Shown: one piece after another, positions 1 through 7,073 of the stretch
Position numbering within the stretch: position 1 is the stretch's first letter
Layout: each line of letters starts with the position of its first letter
Virus record (IMG/VR): IMGVR_UViG_3300028581_000183
Coordinates: 1-28,840 of that record
DNA length: 28,840 nucleotides
Source of the DNA: a virus
Strand: one strand, 5' to 3'
Notes under the pieces: model-generated
The model's input: the letters and a program-made list of their open reading frames with translations, nothing else
Databases searched by the model: none
Told to the model about the DNA's origin: nothing
Translations under genes and position numbers: made by a program

Positions 1-199
1 TTGCTTGTCCAGCAGAACGTGCACAGTAAGATTTACGACGTGCTGCAGATTTTTTTGATTTTGCTGCTTGTTCTTTCTTAACTGGTGGCTTTAGGTCTGA
101 ACCAGGATTAGCCTTCTCATATGATTTGCGGCCTTTTTCATTAAGACCACCTTTTGCATTCTTTCCTTCTTTGCGTGTCCACGCTGCTGTCTTTGCCAT
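1..199 (-). CDS. DUF6321-like small basic phage protein, partial
   Basis: The reading frame starts at ATG 199 and is open to the left edge, so only the first 66 residues are visible. It begins MAKTAAWTRKEGKN and continues with a lysine- and glycine-rich stretch (AKGGLNEKGRKSYE), then a basic segment with RRKSYCARSAG. The pattern W-x-R-K-x-G-K-N-x-x-G-G-L-N-x-K-G followed by R-K-S-x-x-A-R is one I know from short phage proteins assigned to DUF6321; that assignment is from memory. Function is unknown, and the charge suggests nucleic-acid binding or a structural role. Its ATG overlaps the stop of the gene before it (TAATG), so translation is probably coupled. Confidence 0.7.
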   Translation of the reverse strand, partial: MAKTAAWTRKEGKNAKGGLNEKGRKSYEKANPGSDLKPPVKKEQAAKSKKSAARRKSYCARSAGQA

Positions 200-549
200 T
201 ACCACTCCAATCCATGAGAAAACTGTTTGCCGTTAACGTTAATCGGTGCTCCACCAGTCATTGGTCCTGGACGTGATGGATCTGAAAATATATTAGATAA
301 CTGTTCTTTTGTCTGTGGATCTACCTCTGGATGATCTGAAAGTTTTTGAGCACGGGTCCAGAATTCAGGGGGATACATACCAAAGTTACGAACAATTTGA
401 CCGTGAGTTTTTATGACAGGATTTTTAGAAACTTTAACAGCAAAATCTAACATTTTTCTATCAACAGTTGTAAGAGGATTTTGTTTTGCTGCTGCTCCAG
501 AATTAAAGTCATTATAGGACTGATGGCCCTTATCAATAGCGCCAGCCAT
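199..549 (-). CDS. hypothetical phage protein, 116 aa
   Basis: I do not recognise this protein. It starts at ATG 549, which overlaps the stop of the preceding gene as TAATG, and its own stop overlaps the DUF6321-like start in the same way. This places it in a coupled minus-strand series. The sequence is soluble and mixed in charge, with a Pro/Gly-rich C-terminal third (SRPGPMTGGAP) and no membrane segment. A central segment (MLDFAVKVSKNPVIKTHGQIVRNFG) looks helical. Its position near structural-type genes is the only hint at function. Confidence 0.75.
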   Translation of the reverse strand: MAGAIDKGHQSYNDFNSGAAAKQNPLTTVDRKMLDFAVKVSKNPVIKTHGQIVRNFGMYPPEFWTRAQKLSDHPEVDPQTKEQLSNIFSDPSRPGPMTGGAPINVNGKQFSHGLEW

Positions 550-944
550 TAAGGAACTTTCTTTCCGCCCCTGTTCTTCTTCACAGGAACTCTTCCTGGT
601 TTTGGGGTAGCAGTAGGAGTTTGCGTTTTTGGTGTGTAACTTGCTGAAATACTTCCGTGTTTTACAGAAACAGGAGAACCTGGTTGCGCCATTGTATTTA
701 CAGTCTGAACTAACTCTAATCCTTGAGCATGGGAAAGTTTTTGTGCTTTTGCAGCAATTTGTCCTTGTTGTTTAGCGTGTTGTGTAACTGCTTCATGTTG
801 AACAGCATGCATTGCTAAAGTTGATTGAGTTAAAGTGTGTTGATCAAGGTCACGTTGAGAACGTGCACCTTCCTTATACTTTTGAGCAAGAAACCTACTT
901 GCCATAGTAAATGGGTTTGGGTTGTTCGGGGTCTGCATACTCAT
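549..944 (-). CDS. hypothetical Gln-rich phage protein with basic tail, 131 aa
   Basis: Unrecognised. ATG 944 is preceded by a GGGATGA ribosome-binding stretch, and a second in-frame ATG lies two codons later. The middle (residues about 20-85) is rich in Gln, Ala and His and predicted helical (QHAKQQGQIAAKAQKL). The last 30 residues are Pro/Thr/Lys-rich and end in a basic tail (GRVPVKKNRGGKKVP). Such helical cores with basic tails occur in phage scaffold-like or DNA-associated proteins, but nothing specific supports that here. It ends in a TAATG overlap with the next gene. Confidence 0.75.
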   Translation of the reverse strand: MSMQTPNNPNPFTMASRFLAQKYKEGARSQRDLDQHTLTQSTLAMHAVQHEAVTQHAKQQGQIAAKAQKLSHAQGLELVQTVNTMAQPGSPVSVKHGSISASYTPKTQTPTATPKPGRVPVKKNRGGKKVP

Positions 945-958
945 GGGTATATCATCCC

Positions 959-1330
959 TTAAACAGGTTCTTTAGACTTGTTAACTGCTAAGTGTTCTTC
1001 AATGCTGATTAGACGCTCTCCCATTTCAACAAAGGCCTCCATTAGGACTCCTTGGTTGTCGTACATTTTATTTACTACATCTTTTGTGGAACTTCCGCCA
1101 TTACTGGAAAGTTCTCCATCTAGGCGATTTAATCTCTCCATAACTCCTGGAACACGATCTCGGCCTGGAGACTCCTCTTCTCCAGACCAATCTCGTTTAA
1201 AATCTTCAAACCAACTCATAAATAAATCTGCCTTTTCTTTATAAGGTTCAATTAATTGACGGAGCCCTAATAGGGCTGCGGTTATTATTCCAACCGTTGC
1301 AAAGATAGTGATTATCATATTGTTGGTCAT
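959..1330 (-). CDS. DUF2746-like phage membrane protein, 123 aa
   Basis: One N-terminal membrane segment (residues about 5-24, IITIFATVGIITAALLGL) is followed by a charged cytoplasmic or periplasmic region. The C-terminal half resembles the repeated helical pattern of DUF2746 proteins from actinobacteriophages (MERLNRLDGEL, then VEMGERLISIEEHL). Those proteins commonly sit beside holin and lysin genes, and this one is followed by two more small membrane proteins. The start at ATG 1330 has an AAAGG ribosome-binding site. A holin or lysis-accessory role is plausible but unproven; family assignment is from memory of the pattern. Confidence 0.6.
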   Translation of the reverse strand: MTNNMIITIFATVGIITAALLGLRQLIEPYKEKADLFMSWFEDFKRDWSGEEESPGRDRVPGVMERLNRLDGELSSNGGSSTKDVVNKMYDNQGVLMEAFVEMGERLISIEEHLAVNKSKEPV

Positions 1331-1354
1331 CCGACTTATGTACCTTTCTTGAAG

Positions 1355-1549
1355 TTACTTCTTAGCGCCAAATCCATAGGACGGATCCTTTGGATTTAAT
1401 GCTTTGGCTAATGGGCCGAGAAGACCTGCAAGAAAAGCATTTGCTAAAGTCTTTGGGTCTGTAATACCGCTCATATACAAAGCGGCAACTGCTGCTGCTG
1501 CTGCACGTAGGTACGTACCTGCTGCGGCTTCTAGTGCTTTCTTATCCAT
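1355..1549 (-). CDS. putative holin-like small hydrophobic protein, 64 aa
   Basis: The protein has an alanine-rich hydrophobic segment (residues 10-26, YLRAAAAAVAALYMSGI), an amphipathic middle (DPKTLANAFLAGLLGPL) and a short polar tail ending GAKK. This size and arrangement are typical of phage holins with one or two membrane spans. ATG 1549 is preceded by AAGGAG at good spacing. It lies between the DUF2746-like protein and a two-span 55-residue protein, so three holin candidates are adjacent. Holin function is inferred from topology and context only. Confidence 0.55.
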   Translation of the reverse strand: MDKKALEAAAGTYLRAAAAAVAALYMSGITDPKTLANAFLAGLLGPLAKALNPKDPSYGFGAKK

Positions 1550-1592
1550 ACATCTCCTTACAAAGTGCCCAACCTCAAGAACAAATAATCCC

Positions 1593-1760
1593 TTAATCTT
1601 CTCGATTACGCAGGGGATACGTTACTGCCCATGCAACTAATGTTCCTAAAATTGCGTATCCAACGATAGTTTTTGCACTTCCATCAAGTACAACCCAAGC
1701 AATAAACATTCCGAGAAGTGTCCATAGTTGGTCAACCATGTCTTTAAGTAGTTTCATCAT
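1593..1760 (-). CDS. small two-span membrane protein, 55 aa
   Basis: The frame starts MMKLLKDMVDQLW and contains two hydrophobic segments (residues about 12-26, LWTLLGMFIAWVVL, and 32-49, IVGYAILGTLVAWAVTY) separated by a short DGSAK loop, and ends in a charged tail (PLRNRED). The start codon overlaps the stop of the 758-residue exported protein (ATGATG over TGA), which supports real, coupled translation. ATG 1757 is an alternative start one codon later. Size and topology fit a class II-type holin or another phage inner-membrane peptide; no conserved domain is visible. Confidence 0.6.
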   Translation of the reverse strand: MMKLLKDMVDQLWTLLGMFIAWVVLDGSAKTIVGYAILGTLVAWAVTYPLRNRED

Positions 1761-4033
1761 TTAGCACGTCTCCTAAACGTTTTCTTTGGTTTGTCATTTC
1801 CAGCAGCAGGTCCACCAGCGCCCCCACCACTTTTTGGTGTTGTTCCTCCAGTTGCAGTCCCTGCTGCACTGACAGCAGCAGTTGTTGCCGCACCTGTTGC
1901 TGCCATTGTTGCTGCATTAATAGCGGCTTGCCCAGCAATTACTGCTGCAACAATAATTTTCTCTGACTCTTCTCGCTCTTCAACGGACATGTCAGCACCA
2001 ATATTTAATACGGCTGTTAATGCTTGTCTTGGATCATCGAATATTGCACCAATAAATTCAGCAGGACTTTCTAGTACAGTAAGTGCCGCTGCTACTTCTG
2101 CAGTAATTATAACTTCATTACCATTTTCATCTTGGCGAACCTCAACAGGAGTTTCTGCTGGTAAGTCTTCATAAGTTAGTCCTGCCTCTTCAATTGCTTC
2201 AGCGGTGACTGCTTCTCCATCTGCAGACTCAATTAAGGCTTCTGCAACTAACTCTCGTTCCGCTTCAGTAAACTCTCCATCTTCAGAAAGTGTTTCTGCA
2301 AGATTAGTTACTTCTTCTTGAGTAATTTCACCATCAGAGTTTAATGTTTCAAAGATTTCTTCTGCGTCAGACTCCGATAATTGGCCATCAGTTATACTTT
2401 CCTCTATTATAGATACTTGTTCTTCTAAGGAGGTTTCAGATGAATCATCAAGAGTTAATTCAGGCTCTGGAGCAGGCTCAGGATCGACTTCTAGTTCTGG
2501 CTCAGGAACAATCTCAGGTTCTGGGATTGGCTGTATCTCTTCTTCAACAGGAACGTCAGGAACGGTTTCAACAGGCAGTTCAACGGGTGATGGTTGAAAA
2601 TCAGGAACTTCTTCAAAGGTTGGCTCTGGTTGAGGCTGAGGAGAAGGTTGAGGTTCTGGAACCTCGGGAATTAAACTAATTGCAGCAACCAATTCTGCTA
2701 CCTTAATATTTAAGGTTGATTGAAGAGATGTCTTTGTTGATACTGCTGAGGTTAAAGCATTAGTTAAAGAAGTTGTACTGCCAATGTTATTTTTGTTGGT
2801 TGTATTTGTTGTATTTTGTGCAACAACTGGGGTAAGGCTTTGATTTAAAGCGGCAATAGTAGCATTTGCTGTATCAACTGCTGCCTGAACAGTTACTGTA
2901 CTAGTGTCTACGATAGGAGTAAACGCTGGCCCTTGACTTATTTGTCCAGCAAATCCAGTTCCAACATTTGTGTCTACAATGGGGGTAATAGTTCCGCCAG
3001 TTGTTTCTCTAACATTAAATCTTGCCTGATCTGGTATTGGTCCGACTGCAGTTACATTTGCCATCCAAGCACCATTATTTGGATTAACATCAGCATTAAA
3101 TCTTATCTGAGCCATTTGGGTAGAAGCATCTTGTTGTGGAAACGGTCTTAAATCCCAAGCAATATCTAAAGTAGATTCTGTTGTTGCATACGTAATTCCC
3201 GTTCCCGTACTCCAAGTTGTCCAGTCCCAGCCAGCAATAGATACGGACGGTGCATTTGGAGTAGAGTAATAATTAGAACCTTCGTTTACTCCAAATGTAA
3301 GAGTTGCATTTGACCCAACATAAACGTTTTCATATAAAACTCCGCCCATTAATAAATCAAATGGTAAATTCATTAGTATGCCAGCGTCATCTACACCAGC
3401 CAAAACATTTGTGCTAGTTCCAATAGTTGCTTGTAAATTATTAACTGCTGTTTGAGCATTATCAATTGCAATGTTGGCTTGAGTCAATTCGGTTTGAGCA
3501 ACAGCAATTGCCGTGTCTACTTGAGCCTTAGCAGAACTTAATTCAGAAATTTGAATCTGTGCTGTTGAAGTATCGATAGCGTTAATAGCGTTGGTTGCAT
3601 TTGCAACACTTGTTTGTGCATCAACAATTACTAGAGAGTCTTGTTTTAGTTGAATAGTCGATGTATCAATTGCAATGACTGTATTTATAGCAGATTGGGC
3701 AACATCTACTTTATCTTGTGCTACTGCTACTAAAGTGGTTACAGAATCTACGGCTGTTTGAGCCTGAGTTTTTTCAACAACGGCTGCGGCTACACTCGCT
3801 GTAGCAGTATCTGTGGCTGCAATAGCCTGTTGTACTTCTGTAGTTGCTGTGGCAAGGGCTGTATTGACTGCTTGTTGAGCAGGACTTACAACAACTTGTT
3901 CTTGGTTGTCTTCAGCATAAACATCTTGAGACATGCCAAATACAAGAAAGAGAGTAACAACTCCCCCACATAAAATAAGTCTTCCAATATTACGTACTAC
4001 AGATAGTGCTGCGAATGGACGCAGTTTTTTCAA
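1757..4033 (-). CDS. large exported phage protein: signal peptide, Ala/Thr-rich coils, beta domain, Pro/Glu-rich linker, 758 aa
   Basis: The start is TTG 4033 with GAGGGG six nt upstream, giving MKKLRPFAAL. Residues about 1-40 form a signal peptide ending near DVYA. Residues about 45-205 are low-complexity Ala/Thr/Val/Gln helices. A probable beta-sandwich follows (about 215-345; motifs VYVGSNATLTFGVNEG and SIAGWDWTTW), somewhat reminiscent of nidogen-like extracellular domains. Then come a second helical stretch, a Pro/Glu-rich linker (about 458-530), an acidic helical region with degenerate EF-hand-like loops (NSDGEITQEE, SEDGEFTEAE), an Ala-rich hydrophobic segment and a basic tail (KKTFRRRAK). 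It looks like a surface-displayed protein anchored at its C-terminus. It could be a virion decoration or a protein put on the host surface during infection. Confidence 0.75.
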   Translation of the reverse strand: MKKLRPFAALSVVRNIGRLILCGGVVTLFLVFGMSQDVYAEDNQEQVVVSPAQQAVNTALATATTEVQQAIAATDTATASVAAAVVEKTQAQTAVDSVTTLVAVAQDKVDVAQSAINTVIAIDTSTIQLKQDSLVIVDAQTSVANATNAINAIDTSTAQIQISELSSAKAQVDTAIAVAQTELTQANIAIDNAQTAVNNLQATIGTSTNVLAGVDDAGILMNLPFDLLMGGVLYENVYVGSNATLTFGVNEGSNYYSTPNAPSVSIAGWDWTTWSTGTGITYATTESTLDIAWDLRPFPQQDASTQMAQIRFNADVNPNNGAWMANVTAVGPIPDQARFNVRETTGGTITPIVDTNVGTGFAGQISQGPAFTPIVDTSTVTVQAAVDTANATIAALNQSLTPVVAQNTTNTTNKNNIGSTTSLTNALTSAVSTKTSLQSTLNIKVAELVAAISLIPEVPEPQPSPQPQPEPTFEEVPDFQPSPVELPVETVPDVPVEEEIQPIPEPEIVPEPELEVDPEPAPEPELTLDDSSETSLEEQVSIIEESITDGQLSESDAEEIFETLNSDGEITQEEVTNLAETLSEDGEFTEAERELVAEALIESADGEAVTAEAIEEAGLTYEDLPAETPVEVRQDENGNEVIITAEVAAALTVLESPAEFIGAIFDDPRQALTAVLNIGADMSVEEREESEKIIVAAVIAGQAAINAATMAATGAATTAAVSAAGTATGGTTPKSGGGAGGPAAGNDKPKKTFRRRAK

Positions 4034-4066
4034 TTATTCCCCTCGGAATGTTAAAGCCCAACTATA

Positions 4067-4282
4067 TTATAGCGGCTTCCAATTTCTATTTATAATAAAC
4101 TTGCTTGCAGTGTTCTGTGAGTTAACTGACTCACCCTGTACACCTTTTCCAGGTGATGCCCAAGTAACAACACTTGGATTTGCTTTTGATTTATAACCTA
4201 AATTAGTATTAAAATTAAACTCTTGTTTTCTAGTTTTACGATTTGGATTTACAGTTAACGGTTTACGATTCAATTGAGCCAT
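4067..4282 (-). CDS. hypothetical basic protein, 71 aa
   Basis: Unrecognised small basic protein, rich in Asn, Lys and Arg (LNRKPLTVNPNRKTRKQEF) with no membrane segment. ATG 4282 overlaps the stop of the upstream gene as TAATG, and the long exported-protein gene starts 34 nt downstream. It is probably co-transcribed with 4282-4647. The composition would suit a structural or nucleic-acid-associated protein, but nothing specific is seen. Confidence 0.65.
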   Translation of the reverse strand: MAQLNRKPLTVNPNRKTRKQEFNFNTNLGYKSKANPSVVTWASPGKGVQGESVNSQNTASKFIINRNWKPL

Positions 4283-4647
4283 TAGTCTAATCCTCCAACA
4301 AATCCTGCGGCAGTTCCGCCACTTCCTAACCCACTTGTATCAGAGGCAGACTCTCCACTTTCATTTGGGGCTTGATCTCTATTTGGAACATTTCCTTCAC
4401 GAGGATCTGTACCAGAACTCATTGCACCAATCATGTAGGGATAACTACCAAACCAAAATCCTGCACCTGAATATCCAGACTCACGTTTACGTCCAAATCT
4501 ACGACGTTGTCTTTCTTCTATGTTTTCTGCTTTATCAAATTGAGAAGATAAATTACCTGCCATTTGACTCACTCCATATCTTCCATATGTACCACCTGGT
4601 CCGCCAAATATTCCTTTACCAGTTTGGTAATAATCATTGTTTGCCAT
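4282..4647 (-). CDS. hypothetical Gly/Ser-rich protein, 121 aa
   Basis: The most likely start is ATG 4647 (MANNDYYQTGKGIFGGPGG), which has GGAG nine nt upstream; a longer frame from 4671 adds eight residues without a good ribosome-binding site. The N-terminal region is Gly/Tyr-rich, the centre is basic (EERQRRRFGRKRES), a short aromatic stretch follows (GFWFGSYPYMIGAM), and the C-terminus is acidic and Gly/Ser-rich. It overlaps the upstream DUF7455-like gene by 14 nt. I do not recognise a family; the low-complexity ends suggest a flexible structural protein. Confidence 0.65.
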   Translation of the reverse strand: MANNDYYQTGKGIFGGPGGTYGRYGVSQMAGNLSSQFDKAENIEERQRRRFGRKRESGYSGAGFWFGSYPYMIGAMSSGTDPREGNVPNRDQAPNESGESASDTSGLGSGGTAAGFVGGLD

Positions 4648-4840
4648 AGTTAAACACTCCATTAGGGTCAAACACCACTAAAGATTGTGCAACTAATTTA
4701 TTAGCAGTTTTTCTAGCATGATGTCCACAAAAATATAACTCTCCACTTGCCAAAGTTGCTCTTACCATTGCTTGAGCCCCACATTGATCACAGCGATCAA
4801 TAATTGCTATTGGTTTATGCGTCTCTAAAGCAGTAGTCAT
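4634..4840 (-). CDS. DUF7455-like zinc-ribbon protein, 68 aa
   Basis: The core is DRCDQCGAQAMVRATLASGELYFCGHHARK (residues about 15-44, shown here in parts: DRCDQCGAQA and LYFCGHHARK). The CxxC pair and the later C-x-x-H pair form a compact zinc site. This matches the pattern of the small DUF7455 proteins common in actinobacteria and their phages, as I remember them. It is the first gene of its minus-strand unit and lies back to back with the plus-strand FmdB-like gene across 56 nt. Function is unknown; a regulatory zinc protein is plausible. Confidence 0.75.
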   Translation of the reverse strand: MTTALETHKPIAIIDRCDQCGAQAMVRATLASGELYFCGHHARKTANKLVAQSLVVFDPNGVFNYGKQ

Positions 4841-4871
4841 AACTTAATTATGCCGTGTTTACCAGGTAATG

Positions 4872-4877
4872 TATACT
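4872..4877 (+). promoter_or_regulatory. possible -10 box for the FmdB-like gene
   Basis: TATACT lies 20 nt before the FmdB-like start codon in the short divergent gap, and the surrounding GTATAC is self-complementary. No good -35 hexamer is seen at the expected distance. Low-confidence call based on sequence resemblance and position. Confidence 0.3.
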
Positions 4878-4896
4878 CATACCAAAAGGAGTCGTA

Positions 4897-5076
4897 ATGC
4901 CACTTTACTCATATACCTGTATTAGTTGTGATTTAGATTATGAAAGAGAACGTAGCATTAATGACCCAGAAACAAAGTATTTCTGTGAGCAATGTGGCTA
5001 CGCTCTAATTCGAGTTTACTCTCCTGTTACAGCCGTTTTTAAAGGCGGCGGTTTTTACAAGACAGACAATCGTTAG
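4897..5076 (+). CDS. FmdB-family zinc-ribbon protein, 59 aa
   Basis: The protein begins MPLYSYTCISCDLDYE and has a second pair in FCEQCG, giving a CxxC...CxxC ribbon, and ends FKGGGFYKTDNR. The MPLY-x-Y-x-C start and the GGGFYxTDxR ending are hallmarks of the FmdB putative regulatory family, widespread in actinobacteria and phages. AAAAGGAG precedes the ATG. It is a single plus-strand gene inside a minus-strand block and converges with the next gene, overlapping its stop by 4 nt. Its role in phage is unknown. Confidence 0.85.
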   Translation: MPLYSYTCISCDLDYERERSINDPETKYFCEQCGYALIRVYSPVTAVFKGGGFYKTDNR

Positions 5077-5432
5077 TTGTAGTTAGGGTCGTCTAACTTT
5101 GCTGCAGGAATTTCTTCTGTAACTGCTTTAACTTCAGCAACATTAGGTATAACTTCAGTAACAGTATCGGTTACAGGAGTAGCCACTGCATTAGAGTTAC
5201 TACTACCAATAAGAAGACCAGCAAGGGTTCCTGTAATAAAGGTTGCTACGCTTCCTAGTACGTTAAAGAACATCTTATCGTTTTCAGATTGACCAGTAAT
5301 TGGTTGTGTAACAAATATAAGGGCATACATAATTCCAACAGCGGTTATAAACAAAATAGAACCTAATGTAATACCTAATATAAATTTTAATCTTGCATCT
5401 AAATCTTGCGGTGATAATCGTTCTTTAGCCAT
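5073..5432 (-). CDS. two-span phage membrane protein, 119 aa
   Basis: The preferred start is ATG 5432 (MAKERLSPQDLDARLKF) with AAGGAA seven nt upstream; an upstream frame to 5462 lies inside the lipoprotein gene. Two membrane segments are clear (residues about 17-40, FILGITLGSILFITAVGIMYALIF in parts, and about 57-76, SVATFITGTLAGLLIG). The C-terminal 40 residues are Val/Ala/Thr/Glu-rich and probably flexible. The gene overlaps the lipoprotein stop by 8 nt, so the two are coupled. A holin or envelope role is possible; no domain can be named. Confidence 0.65.
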   Translation of the reverse strand: MAKERLSPQDLDARLKFILGITLGSILFITAVGIMYALIFVTQPITGQSENDKMFFNVLGSVATFITGTLAGLLIGSSNSNAVATPVTDTVTEVIPNVAEVKAVTEEIPAAKLDDPNYN

Positions 5433-5625
5433 TTTGTGTTCCTTCTGTTTCTTCTTGACCAACTAGATCTTCTGGACATGCCCCGTTGGCTGTACAGATG
5501 GGTGGTTTGCACTCTGCATTTTCCCAATTTGCAGGATTTTGACAAGGATACCTGAAATGCCCATCATACCCACAACCTGAAAGAAGGGCTGTCAAAGCCA
5601 CTGCAAATAAAGTTCGTTTTATCAT
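5425..5625 (-). CDS. small Cys-rich phage lipoprotein, 66 aa
   Basis: MIKRTLFAVALTALLSGCGYDG is a lipoprotein signal with lipobox LSGC, giving lipidation at Cys18. The mature part carries five further motifs with Cys (RYPCQNP, NAECKPPIC, GACPEDL). I recall similar GY-x-G-x-x-RYPCQ lipoproteins from marine phages, but cannot check this. It is followed by a coupled two-span membrane protein, so the pair could act at the envelope, for example in lysis or superinfection exclusion. The spanin idea is weak because no partner with the expected membrane-plus-coil design is adjacent. Confidence 0.75.
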   Translation of the reverse strand: MIKRTLFAVALTALLSGCGYDGHFRYPCQNPANWENAECKPPICTANGACPEDLVGQEETEGTQNG

Positions 5626-5635
5626 GGACTAATTA

Positions 5636-5899
5636 TCAGTCCTGTTGGATACCTAGTCTTTCTAAATACTTCTCTTTTTCGCTCATTAAATGCTCTTCAA
5701 TTCGTTTGTATTGAATTTTGGTTTGTTCTTCAGTTGCTTTTACTTGTTCTTCAGTCATTTCTCCACTTAGTTCTTTAAAGGTTTGGACAGCAAGATCTAA
5801 TTGATTTTTAATTAGGGCTGACCGTAATTGAGCCTGATTCCAAAGGAATTCGGCATGTTCTATAATTTTCTGTTTTTTCTTATCTTGAGTTTTAGACAT
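5636..5899 (-). CDS. hypothetical coiled-coil protein, 87 aa
   Basis: Highly charged and almost entirely helical by eye (KKKQKIIEHAEFLWNQAQ, then EEQVKATEEQTKIQYKRIEEHL). No membrane segment or Cys is present. It is 10 nt upstream of the lipoprotein gene and probably in the same transcript. No function can be assigned from sequence. Confidence 0.7.
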   Translation of the reverse strand: MSKTQDKKKQKIIEHAEFLWNQAQLRSALIKNQLDLAVQTFKELSGEMTEEQVKATEEQTKIQYKRIEEHLMSEKEKYLERLGIQQD

Positions 5900-5980
5900 T
5901 CCCAGAGCCTACCACAAATTTAGATGAGCAGTTTTTGCGTCCTCATGCTCAGGAGGCTCATATTAAGTTGTAGGGGAATA

Positions 5981-6964
5981 CTACTTAATAGTCTTTAGTT
6001 TGTACTTCTTAGCCAACTTGTTATACAGGGCTTTTACATCTGCAAGTGACTTTTGTAAAGTCGCTACAGTGGCTGTTAAATCAGCAATTTGTTTAGTAGC
6101 AGTTGCAGTGGCTGAGTCGTAGGCTGCTTTATCAGCGGCACGACCAACCTTTTCTGCTGCAAGTGCTGCTTGAACGGCCGCTAACTCACTAGCAAGGTCA
6201 CGAATAGCAATGTTTTTGCTAACAGAACCAACTGGAGTTGAAAGGCTCGCAATTGATGTGGCAACAGTTGCATAAACAATTACGGTAACTTGACCTGCTG
6301 CTGGCATAACAACATCAAAAGTTTTAGTTCCGTTTGTTGCTGTAACAGAGTCGGTTGTTATAGTAGATGCAGTTGCGCTTGAACCATTGCTTACAACAGT
6401 GTTGATAGATGCTCCACCCTTTAAGTTTCCAAATACATCGTATCCAGTTACTTTAAGAGATTGAGTGCTTCCAGCCGCTGCTGATTCTGGTGCAGTTAAT
6501 GCAATAGCATTAAGAGCGCCAGCAGTTCCTTGTACGTAATATACAGTTGTATTTCCTTTAATTGTCACAGCAATACTTCCAACTGCGGTTGTTTTTGTGT
6601 AAACATAAAAATCAGCAGTTGTACCAGTTCCTGTGCTAATTGATAAAGTTGCAGTTCCAGAAGAAGAAGTAACAGGTGCTGTAGATGTTGCAACTGCTGG
6701 TACTAGTGTTGCGTTTGTTGCAACAGCAGTAACAACTGTTCCTGTTTCTAAATTTGTTACAGCAATTTTTAACACGTCTGCTAAATCAACGCTATTGTCT
6801 GCTGGAACTGGAAGTGCTACAGGAGCAGTTGCTGCTGTTCCTCCAGTTGCTGCCGATCCATTAAGGGTTAATGTAGTGGTGTTTGCGTTTGCTGACGGAA
6901 CTATGATAATTGTGCTTGTTAGTGCTGCAGCACAGACAAGTGCGATTTTTTTCAGTGATGTCAC
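5981..6964 (-). CDS. exported Ig-like/coiled-coil surface protein, 327 aa
   Basis: The start is GTG 6964 with AAGGAG ten nt upstream. Residues 1-27 form a signal peptide (hydrophobic core then PSANA). Residues about 28-248 are Thr/Ala/Ser/Val-rich beta-type sequence; one segment (LKVTGYDVFGNLKGGASI) resembles the bacterial Ig-like Big_1 fold. Residues about 250-327 form a coiled coil ending in a basic tail (LYNKLAKKYKLKTIK). This layout is that of exported actinobacterial cell-surface proteins rather than a usual virion part. It has its own upstream gap of 110 nt that may hold a promoter. It may alter the host surface during infection or lysogeny, or be a fibre; neither is shown. Confidence 0.7.
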   Translation of the reverse strand: MTSLKKIALVCAAALTSTIIIVPSANANTTTLTLNGSAATGGTAATAPVALPVPADNSVDLADVLKIAVTNLETGTVVTAVATNATLVPAVATSTAPVTSSSGTATLSISTGTGTTADFYVYTKTTAVGSIAVTIKGNTTVYYVQGTAGALNAIALTAPESAAAGSTQSLKVTGYDVFGNLKGGASINTVVSNGSSATASTITTDSVTATNGTKTFDVVMPAAGQVTVIVYATVATSIASLSTPVGSVSKNIAIRDLASELAAVQAALAAEKVGRAADKAAYDSATATATKQIADLTATVATLQKSLADVKALYNKLAKKYKLKTIK

Positions 6965-7073
6965 TTAGTTGTATCTCCTTAAAATAGGCTCACGATAAAG
7001 TCTTAAAAATGAGCAATGTCTATAAAAGACGGTCTTATTTTAACAAGTTAAAAGTTTATTTATCTTACAAAAG

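Noticed and set aside
5425-5899. Spanin pair (lipoprotein plus coiled-coil protein)
   Set aside because: The coil protein has no membrane anchor and the lipoprotein is not nested in it; actinobacterial hosts also lack a typical Gram-negative outer membrane.
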